From: Sphingobium sp. 15-1
GTDB lineage: Bacteria; Pseudomonadota; Alphaproteobacteria; Sphingomonadales; Sphingomonadaceae
Assembly (NCBI RefSeq): GCF_013375535.1
Contig: NZ_JABXJG010000001.1
Location: 2,956,001-3,020,000 of the forward strand
DNA: 64,000 nucleotides
Reading direction: 5' to 3'
A program made the position numbers and the translations under genes. Positions 8,747 through 19,546 of this stretch are shown here, piece by piece. How positions within the stretch are numbered: position 1 is the stretch's first letter; every line of letters starts with the position of its first letter. The notes under the pieces are model-generated. The model searched no databases. It had not been told where the DNA came from and was given only the letters and a program-made list of their open reading frames with translations.

Positions 8747-9841
8747 TAGACTATAGACCGGGCATGAAAATATATTGATTTCGAGTTGGTTGATGGGTAT
8801 GATTGACCATGGAAACAGACGCCCGGAAATTGAGCGCATCAGCGCTTCACGAGCTTCGCCGGCAGGTGATCCGCCTTCACAAGTCGGGCCACAAGGTGAT
8901 GCGGATTGTCGAGCTGACGGGCCTTTCGTGGCCGGCAGTTCGCAAAGCGATCGACAACTATGAAGCGGAAGGCAGCAAGGGTCTTAAGCCCAAGGAGCGT
9001 GGCCGGTCCCAAGGTGACGGACGGAGCCTGAGTCCAGAGCAGGAGTTGCACATTCGCCGGCTGATCAGCGAAAAGCGTCCCGAACAACTGAAGATGGAAT
9101 TTGCGCTGTGGACCCGCGGCGCGGTGATGGAATTGATCGCGCGGGAATGTGGCATTCCCCTGAAAATCCGAGCGGTTGGGAATTATCTCAAGCGGTGGGG
9201 GTTCACACCGCAAAAGCCGATCCGTCGCGCCTATGAGCAAAACCCTCAGGCCGTGAGGGCCTGGCTGGAGACGAGTTATCCTGCGATCGAAAAGCGGGCA
9301 AAGGCCGAGGACGGCGAAATCCACTGGGGGGACGAGACCGCAGTCGTCAACACGGACGTGCGCGGTCGATCTTATGCTCCAAAGGGAGAAACTCCAGTGG
9401 CCTACGCGCCTGGGAGCCGTGCCAAGTTGTCGATGATCTCAACGGTCACCAATCAGGGCAAGACGCGCTGGATGATCATCGAGGACAACTTTGGCGCCGA
9501 ACGGCTGATCGAGTTTCTCGAAGCCCTGATCAAGGACGCTGATCGCAAGATATTCCTGATCCTCGACAATCTTCGGGCCCACCACTCAAAACTGGTCAAA
9601 GCATGGCTCGAAACGCGCAAGGACAAAATCGAGATCTTCTATCTCCCCAGCTACTCGCCCGAATTGAACCCGGACGAGCGGCTCAATGCCAGCCTGAAGC
9701 ATGCCATCAGCACCACCGTGCCGGAGAAAACCAAGGCCAAACTCAAAGCCGCGGCCCAAAACCACATGACTGGCCTCGCAAATTCTCCAGAAAAAGTCCG
9801 CGCTTTCTTCAGAGACCCCCGTTGCAAATATGCAGCCTAAC
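8747..9841 (+). mobile_element. IS630-family insertion sequence inside the AI-2E transporter gene
   Basis: About 1.1 kb holding one transposase gene and interrupting an otherwise in-frame permease gene. A TA dinucleotide lies at both junctions (8745-8746 and 9842-9843), consistent with the TA target duplication of the IS630/Tc1 group. Several TA steps near the left end (8745-8755) leave the exact border uncertain by up to 9 bases. Terminal inverted repeats are weak by eye: left ...GACCGGGCATGAAAA, right (inverted) GTTAGGCTGCATATTTG. Confidence 0.85.
8809..9840 (+). CDS. IS630-family transposase
   Basis: 343 residues with an N-terminal helix-turn-helix region (LTGLSWPAVRKAIDNYEAEG) and a C-terminal DDE/DDD superfamily catalytic core. 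Visible catalytic blocks are HWGDET, ILDNLRAHHS and SYSPELNPDE, giving the Asp, Asp and Glu residues. The ATG at 8809 is preferred over a TTG two codons earlier. The frame is intact from start to stop at 9840, so the element may still be mobile. Confidence 0.95.
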   Translation: METDARKLSASALHELRRQVIRLHKSGHKVMRIVELTGLSWPAVRKAIDNYEAEGSKGLKPKERGRSQGDGRSLSPEQELHIRRLISEKRPEQLKMEFALWTRGAVMELIARECGIPLKIRAVGNYLKRWGFTPQKPIRRAYEQNPQAVRAWLETSYPAIEKRAKAEDGEIHWGDETAVVNTDVRGRSYAPKGETPVAYAPGSRAKLSMISTVTNQGKTRWMIIEDNFGAERLIEFLEALIKDADRKIFLILDNLRAHHSKLVKAWLETRKDKIEIFYLPSYSPELNPDERLNASLKHAISTTVPEKTKAKLKAAAQNHMTGLANSPEKVRAFFRDPRCKYAA

Positions 9842-10156
9842 TATCAACGTGCCGGATCAATAGGAAGGCGAGCGCCGCGACCAGCACGATGGCCAGCCGC
9901 CAGCCGCGCCCGACCGGCAGCACCCGGCCCAGCAGCCGCGTGCCCCCGTCCATCATGGTGGTCAGCACCAATGCGCCCATGATCAGCATGATCGGCTGCG
10001 CCAGCAAGACGAGCAGCGCCACCGCGATGCCCATGGCGAACCACACGCCGGCCCGCTTGATCTCATGTTGGACCAGCGGGCTGCGCAATTCGCTGGGGCC
10101 GGGTTCCTCGATGTGGATGTTCGTCCCGCTCAACCCAAGCCCCTATCCGGAAAAGC

Positions 10157-11047
10157 TTATTCCGGCGGAGTAACGCTTGCCGGACGCAGGCTGTTCCCCG
10201 CGCGTCCGCCGCGGAAGGCGTGGAACCAGCTCAGCGGGTTCCAGGATGAATCGCCGTCCAGCGAGAAGGTGATGAACTCCGCCCGGCCGCCGATCGCTTC
10301 CCACGGCACCGGCCCGCCCAGCCCATTTTCCTCCAGCGGCGCGCGGCTGTCGGCGCTGTTGTCGCGATTGTCGCCCATCAGGAAGACGTGATCGGCGGGA
10401 ATCCGCACTGGCGGATACCAGTCGAGCGTGCTTGGCCCCATGTCGATGACCACATAGCTCTTGCCGTTGGGCAGGGTTTCCTGCCGCACCGGCAGTTCGC
10501 ACCAGCTCCTGCCGTTCGCGTCCGTCACCAGCGCGCCGGGAAACTGCATGGGCGGGCAGGGGGCGTTGCCGTCCACGGGAATGCGGATGGGCTTCAGCAC
10601 CTTCTGCGGCACCGGCACGCCGTTCAGCACGACCTGGCCGCCGCGCACCTCCACTATGTCGCCGGGCAGGCCGATGACCCGCTTGATATAATCCTCGCGC
10701 TTGTTCTGCGGCGAGACGATGACGATGTCGCCGCGAGCCGGCAGCCGCCCGAAAATCCGGCCTTTCAGGAACGGCAGCGGGTGGAAGCTGGGCGAGACAT
10801 AGGACCAGCCATAGGGAAATTTGCTCACCACCAGCCGGTCGCCCTTCAGCAGCACCGGCATCATCGATTCGCTGGGAATGTAGAAGGGCTTGGCGACGAA
10901 GCTGTGGAAGGCCAGCACCGCCAGGATCAGCAGGGCGATGCTCTTGACTTCCTGCCACCAGTCGACCGGGCTCTTCCCTGGTTCGGCGGCGGGCGTGGGC
11001 TGTTCGGAGGAGGCAGGATCGTTTTCGGTCATGTCGGCTGCCGTCAT
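10157..11047 (-). CDS. lepB: Signal peptidase I
   Basis: 296 residues. After a Pro/Glu-rich N-terminus there is one membrane span at about residues 36-55, then the S26 peptidase domain facing the periplasm. Visible motifs are PSESMMP (nucleophile Ser), KREDYIKRVIGLPGD (general base Lys) and MGDNRDNSADSR. It cleaves signal peptides from exported proteins. It follows acpS by 31 bases and precedes the split permease gene, at the distal part of the pyrE-pdxJ-acpS-lepB unit. An alternative ATG lies five codons downstream. Confidence 0.95.
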   Translation of the reverse strand: MTAADMTENDPASSEQPTPAAEPGKSPVDWWQEVKSIALLILAVLAFHSFVAKPFYIPSESMMPVLLKGDRLVVSKFPYGWSYVSPSFHPLPFLKGRIFGRLPARGDIVIVSPQNKREDYIKRVIGLPGDIVEVRGGQVVLNGVPVPQKVLKPIRIPVDGNAPCPPMQFPGALVTDANGRSWCELPVRQETLPNGKSYVVIDMGPSTLDWYPPVRIPADHVFLMGDNRDNSADSRAPLEENGLGGPVPWEAIGGRAEFITFSLDGDSSWNPLSWFHAFRGGRAGNSLRPASVTPPE

Positions 11048-11078
11048 GGGAGGATTTCCGGCTGGAGAGGCACTGCGC

Positions 11079-11480
11079 TTATAATGGCAGAACTTCGATG
11101 ATCACAAAGGCTTGTGCCCATGGATGATCGTCGGTTAGCGTCAAGTGAACGACCGGCCGATGTCCCGCCGGAACCAGCGATTCGAGCCGCGCCAGCGCGC
11201 CGCCCGTCAGGTTCAGCGTCGGCGCGCCGCTGGGGCCGTTGACGACGCCGATGTCCTTCATGAACACGCCCCTCTTGAAGCCGGTGCCGACGGCCTTGGA
11301 AAAGGCTTCCTTGGCGGCGAATCGCTTGGCGAGCGTGCCTGCCTTGGTGAAGGGGCGCCGGTTGGCCTTGGCGCGTTCGACATCGGTGAAGACGCGATTC
11401 TCGAACCGCTCCCCGAAGCGATCGAGCGAATTCTGGATTCGCTCGATATTGCAGAGGTCGGAGCCGAGGCCGATGATCAC
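11079..11480 (-). CDS. acpS: Holo-[acyl-carrier-protein] synthase
   Basis: 133 residues from a GTG start at 11480 reading [15 protein letters not shown], the usual N-terminus of AcpS. The block [15 protein letters not shown] carries the conserved Lys/Glu of the Mg2+ and CoA site. The enzyme transfers 4'-phosphopantetheine from CoA to apo-ACP. An upstream in-frame ATG at 11564 would run into pdxJ and give non-homologous sequence, so the GTG is preferred. It lies 13 bases after pdxJ and next to lepB, a common alphaproteobacterial arrangement. Confidence 0.92.
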   Translation of the reverse strand: MIIGLGSDLCNIERIQNSLDRFGERFENRVFTDVERAKANRRPFTKAGTLAKRFAAKEAFSKAVGTGFKRGVFMKDIGVVNGPSGAPTLNLTGGALARLESLVPAGHRPVVHLTLTDDHPWAQAFVIIEVLPL

Positions 11481-11493
11481 GCTTTTGCCGCTT

Positions 11494-12231
11494 TCATCGG
11501 GCCAGATCCATCTGGCGGCGCATTTCGCGGATGCTGCTCTCCAGCCCGCTGAAGATCGCCTCACCGATCAGGAAATGCCCGATATTGAGCTCCGCAACCT
11601 GCGGAATGGCGGCGATCGGCCCGACATTGTCGAAGGTCAGGCCATGGCCCGCATGCGGTTCGATGCCGTTCTTGGCCGCCAGCGCCGCCGCATCGGCCAG
11701 GCGGCGCAGTTCCTCCGCCCGCTCCGAGCCTTCCAGATGCGCGTAGCGGCCGGTGTGCAGCTCTACTACGGGCGCGCCAAGGCGAATCGCCGCCTCGATC
11801 TGCGCCGGGTCCGGCTCGATGAACAGGCTGACGCGCACGCCCGCTTCATTGAGCGCGCCGACGATCGGCCGTAGCGCCTCGATCTGACCGGCGGCATCGA
11901 GACCGCCCTCGGTCGTCCGCTCCTCGCGCTTTTCCGGCACGATGCAGGCGGCGTGCGGCCGATGCTTGAGCGCTATGCCCAGCATCTCCTGCGTTGCCGC
12001 CATTTCCAAATTGAGCGGCACGGTCAGCGCCGCCATCAGCGTGGCGATATCCTCATCGCGGATATGCCGCCGATCCTCACGCAAATGGGCGGTGATGCCG
12101 TCGGCGCCTGCCTTGGCCGCCAGCAGCGCGGCCTTGACCGGGTCGGGATGCGCTCCCCCGCGTGCGTTGCGGATGGTCGCCACATGATCGATGTTGACGC
12201 CCAGGCGCAAAGGGACGGGGGAGTGGGGCAT
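11494..12231 (-). CDS. pdxJ: Pyridoxine 5'-phosphate synthase
   Basis: 245 residues starting [20 protein letters not shown]. It condenses 1-deoxyxylulose-5-phosphate with 3-amino-2-oxopropyl phosphate to give pyridoxine 5'-phosphate, the last ring-forming step of the DXP-dependent vitamin B6 route. Conserved blocks [26 protein letters not shown] and [12 protein letters not shown] are complete. The ATG at 12231 starts one base before the end of pyrE, which supports translational linkage. Confidence 0.96.
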   Translation of the reverse strand: MPHSPVPLRLGVNIDHVATIRNARGGAHPDPVKAALLAAKAGADGITAHLREDRRHIRDEDIATLMAALTVPLNLEMAATQEMLGIALKHRPHAACIVPEKREERTTEGGLDAAGQIEALRPIVGALNEAGVRVSLFIEPDPAQIEAAIRLGAPVVELHTGRYAHLEGSERAEELRRLADAAALAAKNGIEPHAGHGLTFDNVGPIAAIPQVAELNIGHFLIGEAIFSGLESSIREMRRQMDLAR

Positions 12232-12232
12232 G

Positions 12233-12814
12233 CTATTGCTTCCGGCTGCCGGGCTTGATCGCCGGGATCGCCGCCAGTTCGGGCGGGATCTGGTCGGCAT
12301 CATAGACCGGGAAGTTGATGCTGACGAGCGGGTAGAAGGGCACGCCCAGTTCCACTTCGCCGGCCGACCGGTCGACCAGCGCGACTTCGGCCAGGACGAT
12401 GCCGCCCTCCGCCTCGACCGCCTCGATCGCCTGGCGGGAGGACAGGCCGGTGGTAACGACGTCCTCTACCATCAGCACCTTCTGTCCTGGCGTGATGGCG
12501 AAGCCGCGGCGCAGCTCGAACGTGCCTTCCGGCCTCTCCAGGAACACCGCGTCCTTGTCGAGCGCGCGGCCGACTTCATGGCCGATGATGAGGCCGCCCA
12601 TGGCGGGCGAGACCACCAGATCGATCTCCTGCCGCAATTCGCGCGGCAGCTTCTGCACGGTCGCGCGCGCCAGCCGGCCGGCGCGCTCGGCGTTCATCAG
12701 CACGCGGGCGCACTGGAGATAATTGGCGCTGCGGCGGCCCGAGGACAGAATGAAATGCCCCTCCAGCAACGCGCCCGCAGCCCTGAATTCCGCTAAAACT
12801 TCCTCGTCGGTCAT
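12233..12814 (-). CDS. pyrE: Orotate phosphoribosyltransferase
   Basis: 193 residues from [20 protein letters not shown]. The PRPP-binding signature of type I phosphoribosyltransferases is visible as [14 protein letters not shown]. It makes orotidine 5'-phosphate in pyrimidine synthesis. The ATG at 12814 matches the family start better than an in-frame start 17 codons upstream. It is the first gene of the minus-strand unit with pdxJ, acpS and lepB. It diverges from coxB across a 273-base gap in which I see no other gene. Confidence 0.94.
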   Translation of the reverse strand: MTDEEVLAEFRAAGALLEGHFILSSGRRSANYLQCARVLMNAERAGRLARATVQKLPRELRQEIDLVVSPAMGGLIIGHEVGRALDKDAVFLERPEGTFELRRGFAITPGQKVLMVEDVVTTGLSSRQAIEAVEAEGGIVLAEVALVDRSAGEVELGVPFYPLVSINFPVYDADQIPPELAAIPAIKPGSRKQ

Positions 12815-13087
12815 CCGTATCTTCGATCCATTCGGCCACGCCGCCGCAGGCAAGCGATGCGGCATGGCTTTCCCCTCATGAGTCTCCCCATGATCGCGCC
12901 CCTGTGCGCGGGGAGCGAGATAGGCTCACCAACTAGGCGTTGCAACAGCGAAGAAAATCTGGTTGTGGAACCTTGAGGCGTAAAAAAAGATGCTTATAAG
13001 CCGCGGCAGACCGATACGGGCGGGGGGACGTGTATGCGTGTGTCTTCGTTGCAGCGGCGCCAAGGGGTTACGGGGTAAGAAGACGCT

Positions 13088-14101
13088 ATGAACAAGGTGA
13101 AATCGCTCGTTCTCGCCGGGTTGTTGGCCTTTGCGCCCACACTCGCGCTGAACGGTCCGGCGCTGGCTCAGGAACATGCCGCGGTCGCGGCTCCGGCTGC
13201 CGGGAATGAGGCTGCGGCCGCCGATTCGGCCAGCAACGCAGCGGCGCCCGCCGCAGAGGCATCGCCCGCCGCCAAGGTGGCTGCGCCGCCGCGGATGAAG
13301 CCGACGCCGGGCATCGGCATGCCGATGCCGGGGGAAATCACCCTTCAAAAGCAATTCTCGCCCACGGGCCATACGGCCCGCTGGCTGCATGACGTGATGC
13401 TGCTGCCGATCATCACCATCATCTCGATCTTCGTTCTGATCCTGATGCTCTATGTGATGGTCCGCTTCCGCCGCAGCGCCAATCCGACGCCGTCCAAGAC
13501 CTCGCACAATACCGTGATCGAGGTGATCTGGACCGTGGTGCCGGTGGTGATCCTGCTGGCGATCGCGGTGCCCTCGATCGGCCTGCTGGCGGACCAGTAC
13601 AAGCCCGCGCCCAAGGACGCGCTGACCGTCAAGGTCACCGGCTATCAGTGGTATTGGGGCTATGAATATCCCGACAACGGGATTCCGGAGTTCGTCTCCA
13701 ACCTGCTGCCTCGCGAAAAGGCGGAGGCGAATGGCGAGCCCTATCTGCTCGCGCCCGACAACCGTCTGGTCCTGCCCGTCGGCCGCCCGATCAAGCTGAT
13801 CATCACCGGCGCCGACGTGATCCACAGCTTCGCGGTTCCTTCGCTCTGGGTGAAGATGGACGCGGTGCCGGGCCGCCTCAATGAGAAGAGCTTCACCATC
13901 GAGAAGCCGGGCGTCTATTACGGCCAGTGCTCGGAGCTTTGCGGCGCGCGCCACGGCTTCATGCCGATCGCGGTCGAGGCGCTGGAACCCGCCCAGTTCG
14001 AACAGTGGGTGCTCTCGCAGGGCGGCAAGCTCAAGGGCGCTGCCGAAGCCGCCACGGCCGAGGCGCCTGCGCCTGCCGCCGCCCCCGCTGCCAAGCTTTG
14101 A
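13088..14101 (+). CDS. coxB: Cytochrome c oxidase subunit II
   Basis: 337 residues. A signal peptide (about 1-28, ending ALAQE) precedes an Ala/Pro-rich linker. Two membrane spans follow at about 107-127 and 143-165, then a periplasmic cupredoxin domain with YQWYWGYEYP (electron entry) and CSELCGARHGFMP (binuclear CuA ligands). The C-terminus is again Ala/Pro-rich. CuA accepts electrons from cytochrome c. It starts the oxidase operon, 18 bases before coxA. Confidence 0.95.
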   Translation: MNKVKSLVLAGLLAFAPTLALNGPALAQEHAAVAAPAAGNEAAAADSASNAAAPAAEASPAAKVAAPPRMKPTPGIGMPMPGEITLQKQFSPTGHTARWLHDVMLLPIITIISIFVLILMLYVMVRFRRSANPTPSKTSHNTVIEVIWTVVPVVILLAIAVPSIGLLADQYKPAPKDALTVKVTGYQWYWGYEYPDNGIPEFVSNLLPREKAEANGEPYLLAPDNRLVLPVGRPIKLIITGADVIHSFAVPSLWVKMDAVPGRLNEKSFTIEKPGVYYGQCSELCGARHGFMPIAVEALEPAQFEQWVLSQGGKLKGAAEAATAEAPAPAAAPAAKL

Positions 14102-15787
<1,686 letters not shown>

Positions 15788-15798
15788 CCGCAGGCCGG

Positions 15799-15822
15799 GG
15801 CGTTCCGGTTTGCCGGAACGCC
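15799..15822 (+). terminator. Hairpin after coxA, weak or attenuating terminator
   Basis: GGCGTTCCGG and CCGGAACGCC form a 10-bp stem with a 4-base loop. No T tract follows, and the oxidase genes continue 80 bases downstream. It may therefore act as an mRNA 3' stabiliser or partial terminator that lowers expression of the assembly genes relative to coxBA. Confidence 0.5.
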
Positions 15823-15904
15823 GGGATTGGCGTAAAGGCCGCCAATTCCTGGAATCGGGCAATCCCGGCACGGTCATCGCGCCGGGATGCCGCATGAGGA
15901 GACT

Positions 15905-16825
15905 ATGGCAAGTACGCCGATCATGTCCGAAAGCTCGGCTCCTGTGATTCCCGCGCATTGGCGGGATTTCGTCGCGCTGACCAAGCCGAGGGTGATGACG
16001 CTGGTCGTCTTCACCGGGCTTTGCGGTCTGCTCGCGGCGCCCGGCCATATTCATCCGATTCTGGCCTTCACCGCGATTCTCTGCATCGCGCTTGGCGCGG
16101 GCGCGGCGGCGGCGCTCAACCAGTGGTATGAGGCCGACATCGACGCGAAGATGAAGCGCACGGCCAACCGCCCGCTGCCCGCTGGCCGGATGGACCGGCA
16201 GTCGGCGCTGCATTTCGGGGTCGGACTGTCCTTCTTCTCGGTCCTGCTGATGGGCGTCGCGACCAATTGGCTGGCGGCGGCAGTGCTGGCGGTGTCGATC
16301 CTCTTCTACGTCTTCGTCTACACCATCTGGCTGAAACCCCGGACCGCGCAGAATATCGTCATCGGCGGCGCAGCGGGCGCCTTTCCCCCAGTGATCGGCT
16401 GGGCGGCGGTGACGGGCGACATCAGCGCCTTGCCGGTGGCGCTGTTCATGCTGATCTTCTTCTGGACGCCGCCGCATTTCTGGGCGCTCGCCCTGTTCGT
16501 CAAGACCGACTATGCCGCAGCGGGCATCCCCATGCTGCCGGTGGTTTCCGGCGAAGTGGCGACGCGCCGCCAGATCTGGTTCTACACCGCGATCATGGCG
16601 ATGGCGGCGATGGCCCCGGTGCTGCTGCATCTGACCGGACCGATTTACGGGACGGCGGCGCTGCTCGGCACGGCGCTGTTCGTGGCTATGTCCTTTCAGG
16701 TCCTGCGCCGGCGGGAAAGCGATCCCGCCCGCATGGCGCCGGAAAAGCGGCTGTTCAAATATTCGATCCTCTATCTCTTCCTGCTCTTTGGAGCAGTGGT
16801 GGTCGACCGGTGGGTGTTCGCATGA
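15905..16825 (+). CDS. ctaB: Protohaem IX farnesyltransferase (haem O synthase)
   Basis: 306 residues from the ATG at 15905, which follows AGGAG at 15897-15901; an in-frame ATG six codons earlier (15887) is possible. UbiA-superfamily prenyltransferase with the Asp-rich motif in [19 protein letters not shown] and about nine hydrophobic segments. It adds farnesyl to haem B, giving haem O, the precursor of the haem A used by coxA. Its stop overlaps the start of the next small gene (ATGA at 16822-16825). Confidence 0.95.
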   Translation: MASTPIMSESSAPVIPAHWRDFVALTKPRVMTLVVFTGLCGLLAAPGHIHPILAFTAILCIALGAGAAAALNQWYEADIDAKMKRTANRPLPAGRMDRQSALHFGVGLSFFSVLLMGVATNWLAAAVLAVSILFYVFVYTIWLKPRTAQNIVIGGAAGAFPPVIGWAAVTGDISALPVALFMLIFFWTPPHFWALALFVKTDYAAAGIPMLPVVSGEVATRRQIWFYTAIMAMAAMAPVLLHLTGPIYGTAALLGTALFVAMSFQVLRRRESDPARMAPEKRLFKYSILYLFLLFGAVVVDRWVFA

Positions 16826-16953
16826 CCCCTGAAGAAGACCGGCAGGTCCGCGCCCGGCAGAAATCCCGCGCCATCGTGACCGGGTTGCTGTTGGGCGCTC
16901 TGGTCATTCTCTTCTACGCGATCACCATCGCGAAGATCGGCGGCGGGCATTGA
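16822..16953 (+). CDS. CoxF-like small membrane protein of the oxidase operon
   Basis: 43 residues starting [19 protein letters not shown], a charged N-terminus followed by one membrane span and the tail IAKIGGGH. It overlaps ctaB by 4 bases and shares the TGATG junction with ctaG, so translation is coupled on both sides. Short proteins of this shape (CoxF type) lie between ctaB and ctaG in many alphaproteobacteria. They are thought to help oxidase assembly, but the role is not firmly known. Confidence 0.8.
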   Translation: MTPEEDRQVRARQKSRAIVTGLLLGALVILFYAITIAKIGGGH

Positions 16954-17528
16954 TGGCGAGCCTTCCTCCTTCTCCCTTCGACCGGGACCGCCGCAACCGG
17001 CGGACGCTGATCGGCATGGCGGGCGTCGGCCTGGCCATGCTCGGCCTGGGTTTCGCCTCGGTGCCCCTCTACCGGATTTTCTGCGAGCAGACCGGCTTTG
17101 GCGGCACCACGAAGCGCGCCGCCGCTAATGTGCAGGTGCAGGAAGCGGTCGGGCATCGCATGTCGATTCGCTTCGATTCCAACGTGACGCCGGGCATGCC
17201 CTGGCAATTCTATCCCGAACGCCGCACCCAGACGGTGACGATCGGCGCGCGGAACATGGCGATCTTCATCGCGAAGAACATGTCGGACAAGCCGGTCACG
17301 GGCACCGCCAGCTTCAACGTCACGCCGCTTCAGGCGGGCGCCTATTTCACCAAGATCCAGTGCTTCTGCTTCACCCAGCAAACGCTTCAGCCGGGCCAGC
17401 AGGTGCGCATGCCTGTCATCTATTATGTCGATCCGAAGATATTGACGGATGCCGACAATAAGGACACGCAGGAAATCACGCTCAGCTACACCTTCTATCC
17501 TGTTGAGCAGGACAAGAAGCCAAGCTAA
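16953..17528 (+). CDS. ctaG: Cytochrome c oxidase copper-assembly protein CtaG (Cox11)
   Basis: 191 residues. One N-terminal membrane anchor (about residues 20-42) is followed by a periplasmic Cox11 domain with YRIFCEQTGFGGTTKRA and the copper-binding block KIQCFCFTQQTL. It delivers Cu to the CuB site of subunit I. The ATG at 16953 overlaps the stop of the preceding small gene; an in-frame TTG just before it is unlikely. Confidence 0.95.
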   Translation: MASLPPSPFDRDRRNRRTLIGMAGVGLAMLGLGFASVPLYRIFCEQTGFGGTTKRAAANVQVQEAVGHRMSIRFDSNVTPGMPWQFYPERRTQTVTIGARNMAIFIAKNMSDKPVTGTASFNVTPLQAGAYFTKIQCFCFTQQTLQPGQQVRMPVIYYVDPKILTDADNKDTQEITLSYTFYPVEQDKKPS

Positions 17529-17552
17529 GGCACAATCATAACGCGAACGGGG

Positions 17553-18395
17553 ATGAGAAACGTCATGGCAGGCGCCAAGAACCACGATTATCATATTCTT
17601 CCGCCCAGCATCTGGCCCTTTTTCGGCTCCATGTCGGCGCTGGTCATGGCTTTCGGCGCGATCATGTGGATGCATCCCGATGCGATGCCCGCCGGCGGCG
17701 GCTGGGTTTTCCTGATCGGCGTCGCGGGCGTGCTGTTCACCATGTATAGCTGGTGGGCGAACGTCATTTCCGAAGCCCATGCCGGCGACCATACGCCGGT
17801 GGTCCAGCTTCACTTGCGCTACGGCATGATCCTGTTCATCGCATCGGAAGTCATGTTCTTCGTGGGCTGGTTCTGGTCCTTCTTCGACTTCTCGCTCTTC
17901 CCGAGCCAGTTGGCGCCGATCGAGGGCATGTTCCCCTCGAAGGGCATCGAGGTGATGAACGCCTTCGAACTGCCGCTGCTCAACACGCTGATCCTGCTCT
18001 GTTCGGGCACGACCGTGACCTGGGCGCACCATTCGCTGATCCATGGCGACCGCGAAGGGCTGAAGAAGGGGCTGACCGCGACCGTCATTCTGGGCGTGCT
18101 CTTCTCGTCCATCCAGGCCTATGAATATGCCCATGCGCCGTTCCCCTTCGGTCACAGCCCCTATAGCTCGGCCTTCTACATGGCGACCGGCTTCCACGGC
18201 TTCCACGTCCTGATCGGCACCATCTTCCTGCTGGTGAACCTGATCCGCGTGCATAAGGGCGATTTCACCCCGCGCCAGCATTTCGGCTTCGAGGCGGCAG
18301 CCTGGTACTGGCATTTCGTCGACGTGGTGTGGCTGTTCCTCTTCGTCGTCATCTATGTCTGGGGCGGCTGGGGCGCGCCGGTGCACGGCGGTTGA
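17553..18395 (+). CDS. coxC: Cytochrome c oxidase subunit III
   Basis: 280 residues, seven expected membrane helices. Typical blocks are [11 protein letters not shown] near the N-terminus, [18 protein letters not shown] and [13 protein letters not shown], ending [17 protein letters not shown]. An ATG four codons downstream ([10 protein letters not shown]) may be the true start, as it matches the family better. A terminator at 18427 closes the oxidase operon. Confidence 0.95.
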   Translation: MRNVMAGAKNHDYHILPPSIWPFFGSMSALVMAFGAIMWMHPDAMPAGGGWVFLIGVAGVLFTMYSWWANVISEAHAGDHTPVVQLHLRYGMILFIASEVMFFVGWFWSFFDFSLFPSQLAPIEGMFPSKGIEVMNAFELPLLNTLILLCSGTTVTWAHHSLIHGDREGLKKGLTATVILGVLFSSIQAYEYAHAPFPFGHSPYSSAFYMATGFHGFHVLIGTIFLLVNLIRVHKGDFTPRQHFGFEAAAWYWHFVDVVWLFLFVVIYVWGGWGAPVHGG

Positions 18396-18426
18396 TCCCG
18401 CCGGAGCATGGATGATCATCGGATAG

Positions 18427-18456
18427 CGGCCGGACTTGTTCCGGCCGTTTTCTTTT
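18427..18456 (+). terminator. Rho-independent terminator of the oxidase operon
   Basis: CGGCCGGA (18427-18434) pairs perfectly with TCCGGCCG (18440-18447) around CTTGT, followed by TTTTCTTTTT. It lies 31 bases after the coxC stop and before the start chosen for the DUF983 gene. Confidence 0.9.
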
Positions 18457-18471
18457 TCGGAAAGCCGGCAT

Positions 18472-18879
18472 ATGCCAGACAGCATGTCCCCGTCTGATCC
18501 CCGCCCCGCATCTCAGCCGCTGCTGGTCGCCGCGGCGGTGGGCGCTTGCCCCCAATGCGGCGCGCAGACGCTGTTTTCGGGCCCGGTCCGTTTTGCGGGG
18601 TCCTGCCGGTCCTGCGGCCTCGATTATGGCCAGTTCAATGTGGGCGACGGCCCGGCGGCGTTCCTGACCCTGATCATCGGCGCGGTGATGGTGGCGATGG
18701 CGTTGATCTTGGAACTGAAGGTCCATCCGCCGCTCTGGCTGCATATCCTGCTCTGGACGCCGCTGACGGTGGCTGCCGTGATCGGCAGCCTGCGCGTGGC
18801 CAAGGGTGCGCTGCTGATCCTCGAATATCGCAACAAGGCGCGCGAGGGCCGGTTGACCCAACAGGACCGCGAAGCGTGA
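18472..18879 (+). CDS. DUF983 family membrane protein
   Basis: 135 residues with two CxxC pairs near the N-terminus (ACPQCGAQTLF and SCRSCGLDYG), followed by two membrane spans at about 65-85 and 90-112. This is the DUF983 pattern, usually encoded beside oxidase assembly genes in alphaproteobacteria. The paired CxxC motifs suggest a zinc ribbon, but the function is unknown. An upstream in-frame start would overlap the terminator, so the ATG at 18472 is preferred. The stop overlaps the GTG start of the SURF1 gene. Confidence 0.88.
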   Translation: MPDSMSPSDPRPASQPLLVAAAVGACPQCGAQTLFSGPVRFAGSCRSCGLDYGQFNVGDGPAAFLTLIIGAVMVAMALILELKVHPPLWLHILLWTPLTVAAVIGSLRVAKGALLILEYRNKAREGRLTQQDREA

Positions 18880-19502
18880 GCCGCCGCCTGCCTCTCATCC
18901 CGACCTTGATCGTCGCGGCGGCGGTGCTGGTGATGATCGGCCTGGGCGTCTGGCAATTGCAGCGCCGGGCGGAAAAGGACGCCGCGCTGGAACTGGTGGC
19001 ATCCAATCCCGCCAAGCCTCCGGTCGCCTTTCCCGCCTATCCCCCTGTGCCGCCTGAATTGCTGTTCCGCCGGTCTTCGGCCCATTGCCTGCAGGTGGTC
19101 CGCTGGCGCAGCGAAGCGGGCCGCGCAGCCGATGGTTCGGTGGGCTACCGCGCCATTGCCGAATGCACGACGGGTGCCGAGGGCCCCGGCCTGCTGGTTG
19201 CGGTGGGGGTCGCCCGGACGCCCGACGCCAAGCCTCAATGGCGCGGCGGCCAGATGCGCGGATGGATAGGGGAGGAGCCCGATCATCGCTCGCTCCTGTC
19301 GCGGATCGGCGGCAAGGCCATGCCCCTGCGGCCCATGCTGATCGCCGGAGAGGCTGTGCCGGGCTTGAAGCCGCTCGCGCCGCCCTCCGTCGCGGACGTG
19401 CCCAACAACCATCTGGCCTATGCCGTGCAGTGGTTCTTCTTCGCTGCCATCGCGGTGATCATCTACTTGCTCGCGTTGCGCAGACGGACGGCACGACCTT
19501 AA
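18876..19502 (+). CDS. SURF1 family oxidase assembly protein
   Basis: 208 residues from a GTG at 18876 that overlaps the DUF983 stop (GTGA). An N-terminal membrane span with the family block GLGVWQLQRRAEKDA and a C-terminal span with NNHLAYAVQWFFFA bracket a periplasmic region. SURF1 proteins aid haem A insertion into subunit I. The central domain is short and lacks some usual conserved residues, as often seen in sphingomonads. thrC starts 44 bases on. Confidence 0.9.
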   Translation: MSRRLPLIPTLIVAAAVLVMIGLGVWQLQRRAEKDAALELVASNPAKPPVAFPAYPPVPPELLFRRSSAHCLQVVRWRSEAGRAADGSVGYRAIAECTTGAEGPGLLVAVGVARTPDAKPQWRGGQMRGWIGEEPDHRSLLSRIGGKAMPLRPMLIAGEAVPGLKPLAPPSVADVPNNHLAYAVQWFFFAAIAVIIYLLALRRRTARP

Positions 19503-19546
19503 AAGCTTGCCCGAAGCCGCGTCCGGCGTTACCGCGCTACCCCATC

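Larger units (their letters stand above)
7942..10133 (-). pseudogene. AI-2E family transporter (PerM-like), split by an IS630-family insertion
   Basis: The N-terminal part reads from an ATG at 10133 (MSGTNIHIEEPGPSELRSPL) through two hydrophobic segments to ALAFLLIRHVD, then meets a stop inside the insertion. The C-terminal part, beginning near 8746 with TFYLTGSSLAAQAQAMRVIV and ending at 7942, holds the remaining membrane helices and the long helical region of this family. Removing 8747-9843 rejoins the halves in frame to a 364-residue protein, normal for AI-2E transporters. Members are 7-8 TM inner-membrane exporters or antiporters. The gene follows lepB by 23 bases in the same direction. 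Internal starts such as the ATG at 8700 are open, but a truncated protein would lack the first helices. Confidence 0.88.
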
